Of a stretch of 57,458 nucleotides of DNA, positions 27,701 through 34,882 are shown in pieces. The stretch is taken from assembly GCA_026399315.1 (NCBI GenBank), contig JAPLRF010000026.1, positions 92,242-149,699 of the forward strand. Reading direction: 5' to 3'. Under the pieces are notes generated by a model. It worked only from the letters and a program-made list of their open reading frames with translations. It had not been told where the DNA came from and did not search any database. Within the stretch, counting starts at the first letter, position 1. Each line of letters starts with the position of its first letter. A program made the translations under genes and the position numbers. This stretch comes from Gammaproteobacteria bacterium. GTDB lineage: Bacteria > Pseudomonadota > Gammaproteobacteria > Coxiellales > Coxiellaceae.

Positions 27701-29099
27701 ACAAACACATTTGCTTTGCTGCTTCGTTTTGCAATGCTTCAAATGAACCAAAATGTTCTTTGCAGTATTCTCTTCCTGCGGGGTTGTCGTAGACGGCAAT
27801 AAATTTGTCAAATTGGAATGTCAGTGCTTCGCCTGTTTTCATTTCAGGTTCTCTAAAAACCTGATGCGCAATTTCCTTGGCTTCCAATTGCCGTGCGCGT
27901 GTTTTTGCAGAAGCGATTCCTGCACCAACACCGGTGCTGGGCCTTAAGTTGCCCACTGCCGCCATCAAATCTTTGCGGGATTCAGCACTTGCGCCATAAA
28001 TCACGGATAAATAATAAGCGTGGCTGTCACGCATTGCCGCACCAAACCCACCGGTTGAAGAAAATACCGTTCCACCTGCTGCACTGGAAGGTTCTTTCTC
28101 TGGAAAATAAGTGATGCGTTCGTTATTTTTGGCAATCAGTTGATCAGCTTCGGTGATTTGAAATCGGCGGCCTTTTGCATTGTTGGGCCATTGAAAACTG
28201 TTAATGGCTTTATGTGCCGATGCGATAATGTGGTCAGAGGTGATTTGCATTTTGTCACTCTCACCTTTAGAGAATTCATTGGTCAAATCACGCAAGACAT
28301 CCAATGTTGTGCGCAGTGTCATTTTAAACTCAATTTCTGCTTTGGGGTTTGTTGGGTCGACCGCGCGCTCTAGCTTATGAAATTTATTGCGTAGGTTTTC
28401 TTGCATAACTCGAAATGTGTTGTATTTTCTATAAGCGTTGACATCTTTTTTTTCCAGCTCAGCCAGTGATGCTGTGCTTAACTGATAAATCCCATCAATT
28501 TTTTCTGGCACTAAATTGTATTTTCGTTCGACCTCGGAAATATATTGCCCCAGCGTTGCAATGATGCGTGAAACCAAGGAATTGGCATATAATCCATGCC
28601 CGCGGTCCGTCATCATGCGCCATTGATCGCCTTGCATGGAAACAGGGTCGGCGGTGAGAATGCGTTCGGCTCCAAAAGAAAATTTGCGATGGAAGTTGAT
28701 GGTTTGTGTTGTGCCATTGTTTAGTTGTATTGAAAATTGGTGTAGTGTTCCGGCGTCGGTTTTGAGCCGAGCCACGGAAACGGTTTCTGTGGTTTGAAAG
28801 AATTTTTTGCGTCTGTCGAGAATGTTTTCATATGTTGCACTGCCGAGTAATTTAAGAAAAAAATCATTATATTCTTTCAATGCTTTAAATAACGTTGGAT
28901 CAATCTCCAGTAGATAAAGACTGAGTGCGCGTTGTGCTGCTTTAATATCTGGTACAGAGTTGACATCAAATAATGTGCGCAGAAATTGGATTACAGGGTC
29001 TATAACGTTTTCACCTTTTATAGTTTCTATGCCCGTTTCTGTAAGATTTATGCGTAACCATTTTAACTTTATTTCAACTAATTCATCGAATGCGTTCAT
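21789..29099 (-). CDS. Giant 2436-residue protein of unknown function with hydrophobic core
   Basis: A single uninterrupted frame of 7.3 kb. The protein is largely helical and charged with no signal peptide. A hydrophobic region at about residues 1080-1250 has at least two plausible membrane segments (ALALVAMGATMAFTFIAHGA, EFGLLATFLLVAGHSM). Three divergent repeats around YDN-x-x-GR-x-x-CK-x-x-FGSFE lie near residues 431, 642 and 795 (the third is weak). Three C-terminal modules with FP...(A/L)LQKVF-x-x-EL lie near 1781, 2132 and 2329. A short Asn-Ala run comes from a DNA hexamer repeat. I recognise no enzyme domain. Size, modularity and central membrane segments recall very large type IV effectors of Legionella and Coxiella relatives, which is inference. 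Confidence 0.85.
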   Translation of the reverse strand: MNAFDELVEIKLKWLRINLTETGIETIKGENVIDPVIQFLRTLFDVNSVPDIKAAQRALSLYLLEIDPTLFKALKEYNDFFLKLLGSATYENILDRRKKFFQTTETVSVARLKTDAGTLHQFSIQLNNGTTQTINFHRKFSFGAERILTADPVSMQGDQWRMMTDRGHGLYANSLVSRIIATLGQYISEVERKYNLVPEKIDGIYQLSTASLAELEKKDVNAYRKYNTFRVMQENLRNKFHKLERAVDPTNPKAEIEFKMTLRTTLDVLRDLTNEFSKGESDKMQITSDHIIASAHKAINSFQWPNNAKGRRFQITEADQLIAKNNERITYFPEKEPSSAAGGTVFSSTGGFGAAMRDSHAYYLSVIYGASAESRKDLMAAVGNLRPSTGVGAGIASAKTRARQLEAKEIAHQVFREPEMKTGEALTFQFDKFIAVYDNPAGREYCKEHFGSFEALQNEAAKQMCLFARDEPQRAAIAAAFINKEADIQENWTKEFELHFTPVLVVSSGNQLLTYITERKLHALSAVVKLPEGATAADKTAFLTALLTAYNEGKLKPLINETIGTLKTAYPASLDKSNFENELSKVVDSLLNAKDLKRKFEGIDTVARELGAEGNERMAQHEYKKYQIIEQLASQIDPFLAKYDNELGRKHCKTLFGSFENLKKEIEKQVTQFADEYAPKETIEDFKLEEILASSFKQHHSIAKMNREYDLKVALNEGRLEFQERSEKLAEINATLKQVQLAGDLTRGNPEKVNLRETFEKHAKAMAAYCLKITNDDSDSPQKLKEFLNRMDHVTNKLYSEHTCEQFFGVTRDEFQREMLGQALIATEMTPELYQSLRLYCIEYNKPFGLLFNEADKLRATTDPNKKYAESHHTDTKIQTTPDPLISAKAAEIAQGFLDNPNVTLAKIKAAVEKRALGDSGKLLSETLYHFLIKSDEAQFNSLSKDNNSELQKMLAPYHNTAEIAELHGLLGNVKDAKNTFDNVCKTVYAEILKAEMDKLPKLQNSAIDATPEQIAEATKKAQQAARKDPRVLDAQEKVNAALSIIKPHLMLPEHEEGDVLLRNGAIGYVYRLLDPIYNVLEEMGLYDPARGALALVAMGATMAFTFIAHGATVAAASAHSKFVSALAHTYVIPAVYKNALVLTPDSSTLKVISGAMVDGVTIGKAVYLTSSAADYAQGHTGFTGNLINGIMNNPVEFGLLATFLLVAGHSMVAALHEAADMGPGGWQLFTGAFEALKPLVVTVDTVFEMVKILGHDPEISLYAIEQQEAFKKQAAQFLACGVYAQLENAEKAAIKHTDLYASFLEVLKDVDVRDTNALEKIKSDGAFLTAFNKNNPNLAAATTTNLTAVLNAKTPEIQNDNRLIITEIKEYLKITDTPPPSPAQYLHLQAFTAKALELLSANDQLTTKQIVAAVALSLGALPAAPSEAEKNNAKTNYEKDFIAVFNLLRNTEWGKSELSTMQVLEKLYPEQAKNYSHGLTDDEKKGALHQIEKQKYLAQLFTQELMQDKSERTEQWIKIAENEGYKKIVAELSGQSFQTLRDHPVERKQSTHKRLKEIAGKTIVGAILPIPQSRIESPADIAKHFAISTAEGLGRMGNLLGRLPMKIIGTLGQPIMRDIVSRAFSLLPGKELNLIESNFMSLGYSIANFLSGNLAALTIARPDDVSGFRRTNTEAVLTKPTPDSELPVGMKTEELLGGLSDIVNVYKNAVSATSEPPLIHALHIALVENYSEVAWAKLIRQNFTGENAADLRKNLLGDMSEAEAKKMADKIQQRQKNPQLALASILCGMFPEEAKNLINLMGKTGGYTEAEQAAYLTASLQKVFCDELAEIRNVSGNEKEMGVFAGEVKGDITRYSRDYMTPGREKALEAEDAKKRTPTAESVRVEGIPAANTTATSDQRNNENLVFDPETAFTQMLNANAQELSEAEPARPYAAFKAGIITPIRTNQPAAPADESKKSTEALPVSNFSAVDTVTHAWFDKITETKSANPRVVGALTGNQFDFKSLRLNTSTENEKATRVAAAALEKELKLTGELLKFKTQASFSTSDYRFSKDAKITNELVKEAFFAANKSEQPASKIDVAEAKNQLAAVIGQYKDTKSKMRGPRFDSYLIKRLREAVNTFPERTTAEAAALHVLKILFPNETGQIAALLNNAKIIKPETRDATMLHALQKVFETEFTAAKAKSTTARAAFEAVFTNNNSGFFKLLSGGAEPSAHELKDEKMGKLFAQQENMCRFFRSPKHTVSAVLEEKKIMDMVLNANANANADATTVSLSNKDIIKSLENVVEHYVDNKSSTSMFVSPLFQGVMKSLEDFAPIKIADMTTLTYPSRIILMNLFPKKLTEIEECLGKLTSTPSDTEKARITLDVLQQVFKQELSKASTDSPTAHAAFIAIFDQPDTEQVRYSDLRKLLSGDATKFSEQFNLFSKNDAGPKPM
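22294..22323. repeat. Hexamer tandem repeat (GCATTC x5) inside the giant gene
   Basis: Five consecutive hexamers, the first being GCATCC, encode alternating Asn-Ala on the minus strand. Changes in unit number would keep the frame. Confidence 0.9.
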
Positions 29100-29220
29100 A
29101 AATATCTGCTCTATATAAATGGAGAGATAGCTTCAATATAGTAGAGATTTGGCATTTTTCCAGGTTCGGTAACATTTTATTTTGAGGTGTGATATGGGCG
29201 GCAGTGGGGGGGGGTGGTCA

Positions 29221-29354
29221 TTTCGCCACCCACTAACGTGGGGGCTTCCGTGCCAATTCACTGGCCCTTTGCAACGTTACGCGCTCGATTAACGCGGGGC
29301 TTCGGTGTGAATTTCATGTTAGCAAGAAAGTCCCTGCGTTGGCGGGGGCGAAAA
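29221..29354. repeat. REP-like hairpin repeats (cluster 3)
   Basis: An outer unit identical to those at 19471 and 21493 starts at 29221 (TTTCGCCACCCACTAACGTG). It is followed by two degenerate units near 29280-29312 and 29325-29354. It lies between the giant gene's upstream region and the YgjP-type gene. Confidence 0.7.
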
Positions 29355-29395
29355 GTGATACACTTTCACAAAATCAATTACACACAGGGTATCCC

Positions 29396-30103
29396 ATGCC
29401 TTGGCCACCTCAATACACAATCCGTCATAGCAAACGTGCCAAGCGCGTGTCGATGCGCATTTATGCCGGCTCCGGCTTGGAAGTGGTTATTCCACAACGA
29501 CAGAAAAATTTTGATGTGCTGGGTTTTATAAATCAACACCGCGATTGGATTGAAAAACACGCGCAGCAATTTACGTTTTTACTGCCTGACAATGCAGATG
29601 AAAAAGCATTACCTGAAATAATAGAATTAAAATCCATTAATAAAAATATTGATATTATTTATAGGCCCATTAATGCGACAACAGGCGTTTCTTATCGTGT
29701 CGACAAAAATAAAATTATTTTTTACGGCGCCATAACGGATTTTTCCGTTTGCGTTCCTGCCGTTGTTCAGCATTTAAAAAAACAAGCCAAAAAATATTTG
29801 GGTGAATTATTAAATCAATTGTCTATCGAGTGCAATTTACCGTATCAAAAATTAAGCATTCGCGGTCAAAAAACCGTGTGGGGCAGTTGCACGGCACAAA
29901 AAAATATTCAACTAAATTATAAAATTTTATTCCTGCCAAAAGCGATTGCACGTTATATTTTAATTCATGAGCTATGTCACACGGTTCATTTAAACCATTC
30001 GGTGTCTTTCTGGAAATGCGTTGCCCGTTTTGTCCCTGATTTCCGTGCGCAGGTGAAGCTGTTGCGTCAAGCCGATCAATTTCTACCGAGGTGGTTGGCT
30101 TGA
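29396..30103 (+). CDS. YgjP-like/M48-type metallopeptidase domain protein (DUF45)
   Basis: A 235-residue protein. The ATG at 29396 was chosen because the family N-terminus (YTIRHSKRAKRVSMRI) begins directly after it and an AGGG ribosome-binding site precedes it. Family features are the WGSCTAQKNIQLNYKILFLP segment and the zinc-binding HELCHTVHLNHSVSFW motif. YgjP proteins have been linked to SprT-like/WLM peptidases; the substrate is undefined. The stop codon TGA at 30101 lies within the promoter of the toxin-antitoxin operon. Confidence 0.88.
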   Translation: MPWPPQYTIRHSKRAKRVSMRIYAGSGLEVVIPQRQKNFDVLGFINQHRDWIEKHAQQFTFLLPDNADEKALPEIIELKSINKNIDIIYRPINATTGVSYRVDKNKIIFYGAITDFSVCVPAVVQHLKKQAKKYLGELLNQLSIECNLPYQKLSIRGQKTVWGSCTAQKNIQLNYKILFLPKAIARYILIHELCHTVHLNHSVSFWKCVARFVPDFRAQVKLLRQADQFLPRWLA

Positions 30104-30142
30104 CGGTGAGGGTGATATTGTATATACTTTTAAAAGTATATA
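30100..30142 (+). promoter_or_regulatory. Toxin-antitoxin promoter with 22-bp perfect palindromic operator
   Basis: TTGACG at 30100-30105 and TATACT at 30123-30128 are 17 bp apart, a near-consensus sigma-70 promoter. The -10 lies inside a perfect 22-bp palindrome at 30121-30142 (TATATACTTT and its complement). This is the expected arrangement for autoregulation by the antitoxin. Confidence 0.75.
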
Positions 30143-30162
30143 TAAAACAAACGGTAACGCTA

Positions 30163-30426
30163 ATGCGAAAAATCAAAACAGTAAAAAAAACACACGAACC
30201 TAGAAAAACCATGGTGTTTAAGAGTGGTAATTCATTGGCGGTTCGGCTACCTAAGGCATTCCATTTTTCCGTTGGGCCGGTGCTTATTTTTATGCGCGAT
30301 GATGAGGTTGTGATTCGTAAAGCAAAATCCAATATGTCACAAGCATTTAAGTTGCTGACTGAGCTACCAGATGATTTTATGAAAGAGGGGCGAAATGATC
30401 TGTTGCCTCAAAAAAGGAAATTTTAA
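30163..30426 (+). CDS. vapB: VapB-type antitoxin (AbrB/SpoVT-like DNA-binding domain)
   Basis: An 87-residue protein from the ATG at 30163. The swapped-hairpin DNA-binding core is KTMVFKSGNSLAVRLPKAF, typical of VapB/MazE antitoxins, followed by a region expected to wrap the toxin. Another possible start is the ATG at 30211, directly before VFKSGNS. The toxin gene begins at the base after its TAA stop, so the pair is translationally coupled. Confidence 0.88.
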   Translation: MRKIKTVKKTHEPRKTMVFKSGNSLAVRLPKAFHFSVGPVLIFMRDDEVVIRKAKSNMSQAFKLLTELPDDFMKEGRNDLLPQKRKF

Positions 30427-30831
30427 ATGACACTGAAATACCTGTTAGATACTAATATTTGCATCTATATTTCAAAAAAAAAGCCTGTTAGTGTCCTGAA
30501 TCGTTTTGAGAAAACTGAATCGGGTGAAATTGGTATGTCGATAATCACGTATTCTGAATTATTGTACGGTGCCCATAAGAGTCAATTCAAAGAAAAAGCA
30601 ATTCATACGCTAAAATCGCTAACGCAATTTATACCTGTATTACCGCTGCCAAACAGTGTTGCCGATTATTACGCAAGAATTAGAGTATTGCCGGAAAGGA
30701 AAGGAAAACCTATCGGTGGAAATGATCTTTTAATTGCTGCCCACGCCTTATCGCTTGATGTTATTTTAGTGACTAATAATGAAAAAGAATTTAATCGCAT
30801 TGCCGAGTTAAGAATTGAAAACTGGTGTTAA
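30427..30831 (+). CDS. vapC: VapC-type PIN-domain ribonuclease toxin
   Basis: A 134-residue PIN-domain protein. The acidic residues are in YLLDTNICIY, SELLYGA, GGNDLLIAAHAL and VTNNEKEF, matching the four-acid metal site of VapC toxins, many of which cut tRNA or rRNA. It follows the antitoxin without a gap and looks intact. A chromosomal stability or stress role is possible. Confidence 0.92.
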   Translation: MTLKYLLDTNICIYISKKKPVSVLNRFEKTESGEIGMSIITYSELLYGAHKSQFKEKAIHTLKSLTQFIPVLPLPNSVADYYARIRVLPERKGKPIGGNDLLIAAHALSLDVILVTNNEKEFNRIAELRIENWC

Positions 30832-30846
30832 CGAGGGTGTTAAAAT

Positions 30847-31323
30847 ATGAAAAAAATATATTTTTTTGCAATGCTGATTTTCTCTGTGCCTATTTTTGCT
30901 GCCGAACAATTCCCTCCTGCTTGCCAAATTTCAGGCATTCATTTCGGAAGGGGGGCTGTTTTACTTTATGCGCAGCACACCGCAAAACCCCGTTTGTATG
31001 CAATTCAAAATAAAGGCACGGTCCCTGTTTGGCTAAGCCATCAGAAAAAGAAACCGGGCATGTCAGCCGGTTGGGATTCACAGTTAAAGCCAAATCAGTG
31101 GTCTGTTATTTTACTGACAGAGCGAAATTTTGATTTACAATGTCATTTTCAAACTAAAGCGGGCGCAGTGATTGAGATTCCGTGCATCGCGCATTTAAGT
31201 GTTTGTCAATTTAATGACTTTACCGCCAAGCGTCCAATTGACGGGGGGTATTGGGTTACTGAAGACGCACCATTGGCTGATTTGAAATCACGAATGGATG
31301 CCCGGGGCTTTACTACCAGCTAA
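30847..31323 (+). CDS. Small secreted protein, EnhB-like
   Basis: A 158-residue protein with a clear signal peptide (basic start, hydrophobic stretch, cleavage near IFAAEQ). The mature part has four cysteines in pairs (PACQIS, LQCHF, IPCIA, SVCQF) and the segment MSAGWDSQLKPNQWSVILL, followed by GGYWVTEDAPL. This pattern reminds me of the periplasmic enhanced-entry protein EnhB of Legionella and Coxiella relatives; the match is from memory and moderate. It probably has disulphides and acts in the periplasm or outside the cell. Confidence 0.6.
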   Translation: MKKIYFFAMLIFSVPIFAAEQFPPACQISGIHFGRGAVLLYAQHTAKPRLYAIQNKGTVPVWLSHQKKKPGMSAGWDSQLKPNQWSVILLTERNFDLQCHFQTKAGAVIEIPCIAHLSVCQFNDFTAKRPIDGGYWVTEDAPLADLKSRMDARGFTTS

Positions 31324-31393
31324 ATAATCAATGCAATCCAACCCGTTTCCATGGATAATGGGAAAAATCTATTCTAAACAACACAGAAGTACT

Positions 31394-33625
31394 ATGCCTA
31401 AATTACCTGCAGACCCTAAAAAAAATAAAACCAAACATAAATCAACGCGAAAACGGGCTAACAAGAAGCCCGCGTTCAAAAACACTAAAAAAGACCCTTA
31501 TTTCGCACGTGAAGCCTTAACGTACGAACACCCCGTTCCGAGCCGTGAGTTTATCCAGGAATATTTAAGAGAGTTTAATAAACCCGCTACTTTTGAACAG
31601 CTGCTAAAGGCCTTTGATTTAAAAATAGAGGACGAGCGCATTGGGTTAGAGCGTCGTCTTGGCGCTATGTTACGCGATGGTCAGCTCGTTCTAAATCGCG
31701 GCGATTGTTACGGCCTGATCGATCGCATGTCTCTTGTTGCAGGTTTTGTGCAGGCTCACCGCGATGGTTTTGGCTGGTTGATCCCGGACGCAGGCGGTGC
31801 TGATGTTTTTTTACATGCGCGTCAAATGCAGCAAGTATTTAACAACGACCGCGTTTTGGTTCGCGTTATTTCAAAAGAAGGCCGAAAGCCTGAAGGCGCC
31901 ATCGTTGAAATTCTAGAACGCAATACCCAACAAGTGGCCGGTCGTTTTTTTCAGGAAAATGGCGTTTCATTTGTGGACCCAGATAGCAAAGCCATTGTTC
32001 AAGAAATTATTATTCCCAAGGGCGCTGAAGGCGCGGCTGTTCACGGCCAATTTGTTGTTGTGAATATTACATCGCAGCCAACCAGCCGTCGACAACCCAT
32101 TGGCGAAGTGGTTGAAATTTTAGGTGATCAATTAACACCTGGCATGGAAGTAGAATTGGCTATTCGTGCGCATAGCTTACCTTTTAAATTCCCTTCTGAC
32201 GTAACCAGCGAAGCAGCGACATTGCCGAGTGCTGTTTTGCCGGACGATATTAAAAATCGCCGTGATTTGCGTCAATTGCCCTTTGTAACGATTGATGGCG
32301 AAGACGCAAAAGATTTTGATGATGCTGTCTATTGCGAACCCTTAAAAAATGGCGGATGGCGAGCGTTTATTGCGATTGCCGATGTGGCGCATTATGTCAC
32401 ACCCGATTCCGCATTGGATAAAGAAGCACAAATACGCGGTAATTCTGTGTATTTTCCGTCGCGCGTTATTCCGATGTTGCCAGAAAAATTATCGAATGAA
32501 TTGTGCTCCTTGCGCCCGAATTGCGATCGTTTAACGTTAGTATGCGAAATTGAATTAAATAAAGACGCAGATGTCACCTCTTATCGATTTGACAATGCGG
32601 TTATTCATTCACAAGCGAGATTAACCTATACCGCAGTCGCTGATATTTTAAGTAATGATGCGAGTGGCGATAAAGGTATTAATCCGCATTTAAAAAACCT
32701 ACATCAATTATTTAAAAAATTAATTTTACAAAGACAATTGCGTGGCGCCATTGAATTTGAAACAACGGAAACGCAAATTATTTTTGGCGATGACGGAAAA
32801 ATTGACCGCATCGTTCCTAGAAAAAGAAATGTGGCGCATCGCATCATTGAAGAAATGATGTTGTTGGCAAATGAAGTGACATCACAGTATCTTGAAAAAA
32901 CAGGCATTCCTATTCTGTATCGCGTACATGATTTACCAGAGCCTGAAAAACTAGCTAATTTACGTGATTTTCTCAAAGCGTTTTCATTGAAATTAACAGG
33001 CGGTGATCGTCCGGCCCCTGTTGATTTTGCAAAATTATTAGAGCGTGTTTCAAAAAGACCCGATGCGAATTTAATTCAAACGGTGATGTTACGCTCTTTA
33101 AAACAAGCGATTTATTCTACCGATAATCGCGGTCATTTTGGGTTGTCGTATGATAGCTACACGCATTTTACCTCGCCCATTCGTCGTTACCCTGACTTAA
33201 TGATTCACCGCGCGCTAAAACAAGCGATTTTAAAACAAAAAAAATCTCAGTTTTTGTATAATGCAGAAAAAGTAGAGATGGTGGGTGAGCATTGTTCGAT
33301 GACAGAGCGTCGTGCTGACAGAGCGTCACGAGATGCAACGGATTGGTTGAAGTGTGACTACCTGAAAAACAAAGCAGGGCAAACGTTTGATGGCGTTATT
33401 GCTGATGTTACTGGTTTTGGGTTATTCGTCGAATTAAAAGATATTTTCGTGCAAGGTTTAGTGCATATTACGGCACTCAAAAATGATTATTATCAGTTTG
33501 ATTCCGTGCATCATTTGTTGCGTGGGAAAGCGGGTAATCTGACCTATCGTTTAGGTGATAGTATTCGCGTGCAGATTGCGCGTGTTGATTTAGATCAGCG
33601 GAAGATCGACTTTATTTTGGGTTGA
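31394..33625 (+). CDS. rnr: Ribonuclease R
   Basis: A 3'-5' exoribonuclease that degrades structured RNA. In order: a Lys/Arg-rich N-terminal tail (about residues 1-35), a winged-helix segment (PSREFIQEYLREFNKP), cold-shock OB folds (GFVQAHRDGFGWLIPD), the RNB catalytic domain with DGEDAKDFDDAVYC, and a C-terminal S1 domain ending DLDQRKIDFILG. E. coli RNase R has a long Lys-rich tail after S1; it is absent here and the basic region is at the N-terminus. In-frame ATG codons at 31331 and 31358 are also possible starts; I chose 31394. The next gene follows after 6 bp. Confidence 0.93.
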   Translation: MPKLPADPKKNKTKHKSTRKRANKKPAFKNTKKDPYFAREALTYEHPVPSREFIQEYLREFNKPATFEQLLKAFDLKIEDERIGLERRLGAMLRDGQLVLNRGDCYGLIDRMSLVAGFVQAHRDGFGWLIPDAGGADVFLHARQMQQVFNNDRVLVRVISKEGRKPEGAIVEILERNTQQVAGRFFQENGVSFVDPDSKAIVQEIIIPKGAEGAAVHGQFVVVNITSQPTSRRQPIGEVVEILGDQLTPGMEVELAIRAHSLPFKFPSDVTSEAATLPSAVLPDDIKNRRDLRQLPFVTIDGEDAKDFDDAVYCEPLKNGGWRAFIAIADVAHYVTPDSALDKEAQIRGNSVYFPSRVIPMLPEKLSNELCSLRPNCDRLTLVCEIELNKDADVTSYRFDNAVIHSQARLTYTAVADILSNDASGDKGINPHLKNLHQLFKKLILQRQLRGAIEFETTETQIIFGDDGKIDRIVPRKRNVAHRIIEEMMLLANEVTSQYLEKTGIPILYRVHDLPEPEKLANLRDFLKAFSLKLTGGDRPAPVDFAKLLERVSKRPDANLIQTVMLRSLKQAIYSTDNRGHFGLSYDSYTHFTSPIRRYPDLMIHRALKQAILKQKKSQFLYNAEKVEMVGEHCSMTERRADRASRDATDWLKCDYLKNKAGQTFDGVIADVTGFGLFVELKDIFVQGLVHITALKNDYYQFDSVHHLLRGKAGNLTYRLGDSIRVQIARVDLDQRKIDFILG

Positions 33626-33631
33626 TTTTTA

Positions 33632-34882
33632 ATGTGTGTTAATAAAATTCTTTTTGCTGCAGTGGTTTCTTTTTCTGGAATGTGTTTTGCAAGCGATCAA
33701 ATTACATCGCTTCCTGGATTAAAAAATTTACCCGATAAAGAATACTCGGGTTATACCTGCGCCGGTAAACACGATAAATTATTTTATTGGTTTGTTGCGT
33801 CGCATAAGCCAAACGCGCCGATTATTATTTGGAGTAACGGCGGCCCGGGTTACAGTAGTTTGTATGGTTTTTTTAATGAGACAGGGCCTTACTCTGTCAC
33901 ATCAACCTTAACATTAAAAAAACGTGCAAATGCCTGGAGTGATTTTGCAAATTATCTCGTGATAGATCAGCCGGCTGATGTTGGATTGTCTCTTTTGAAG
34001 CGTAATCAACTTCCGAAAACACGACAGCAGGGTGTTGATCAATACTACAATGCATTATATTCATTTTTAAAAAATCATCCGCGTTATGCGCATAGCCCCA
34101 TTATTTTAGCAGGTGAATCTTATGCTGGCACCTACCTTCCTATGCTCGCAACTAAAATATTAAAGGAAAATAAAAAAACAGATTTAAAAATCAATCTTAA
34201 AAGTATTATATTGATGTCGCCTTGGATTTCGCCCAATATCCAGCAATCCATGGATTCTACTTATGCATATGAGCACGGATTAATTACGTTTCAGAAAAAA
34301 TTGCAAATCGACGCAATATATCAGCATTGCAAATTGCTTATTCAGGAACATAAAGAAACTCAAGCCAATAAAATATGTGGTGAAATTAATAGCCGTATTC
34401 AATCGAGCGCTGAAATTAAGGATATGGCGAATACCAGTTATTTGCATTTTCAGAGCAACGCATTATTGGATAAATACTTAAACCAGAAAAAAGTATTGGC
34501 GGCAATTCACGCGATAGATGCTGAAAAATTTGCTTGTTGGTCTAATCAGGTGAATAAAAAATACAATGGCGCTATTCAGGAATCTGTTGAGCCGCTTTAC
34601 AATCAATTATTGTCTGCGCATATTGATATTGTTATATTCTCAGGTTTGAATGATGCCAAAGACACGAATTTTTTAGGCATAGAAAAATTAATTGGTACTT
34701 TAGCGTGGCCGAAAAGGAATGATTATCTTCTGGCAAAAACAGCAGCGATTAAGTCGATAGGGTATTTAAAATCAGGCGGCGGTTTGACCTGGGTTACCGT
34801 ATTGAACGCAGGTCATATGATTCCCTTGGATCAACCAAAGGTAAGTAAGGTGGTAAAATCTTTTATTAAAACGCAATCTTAG
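33632..34882 (+). CDS. Secreted S10-family serine carboxypeptidase
   Basis: A 416-residue protein with a signal peptide (cleavage near MCFASDQ). S10 landmarks are WSNGGPGYSSLYGFFNETGP (oxyanion region, with Tyr where the family often has Cys), the nucleophile in GESYAGTYLP, the catalytic Asp in FSGLNDAKDT and the catalytic His in NAGHMIPLDQP. S10 enzymes release C-terminal amino acids at acid pH and are mostly eukaryotic, vacuolar or lysosomal. A secreted form would suit an acidic host vacuole. It lies 6 bp after rnr and overlaps the end of plsY by 17 bp, convergently. Confidence 0.92.
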   Translation: MCVNKILFAAVVSFSGMCFASDQITSLPGLKNLPDKEYSGYTCAGKHDKLFYWFVASHKPNAPIIIWSNGGPGYSSLYGFFNETGPYSVTSTLTLKKRANAWSDFANYLVIDQPADVGLSLLKRNQLPKTRQQGVDQYYNALYSFLKNHPRYAHSPIILAGESYAGTYLPMLATKILKENKKTDLKINLKSIILMSPWISPNIQQSMDSTYAYEHGLITFQKKLQIDAIYQHCKLLIQEHKETQANKICGEINSRIQSSAEIKDMANTSYLHFQSNALLDKYLNQKKVLAAIHAIDAEKFACWSNQVNKKYNGAIQESVEPLYNQLLSAHIDIVIFSGLNDAKDTNFLGIEKLIGTLAWPKRNDYLLAKTAAIKSIGYLKSGGGLTWVTVLNAGHMIPLDQPKVSKVVKSFIKTQS

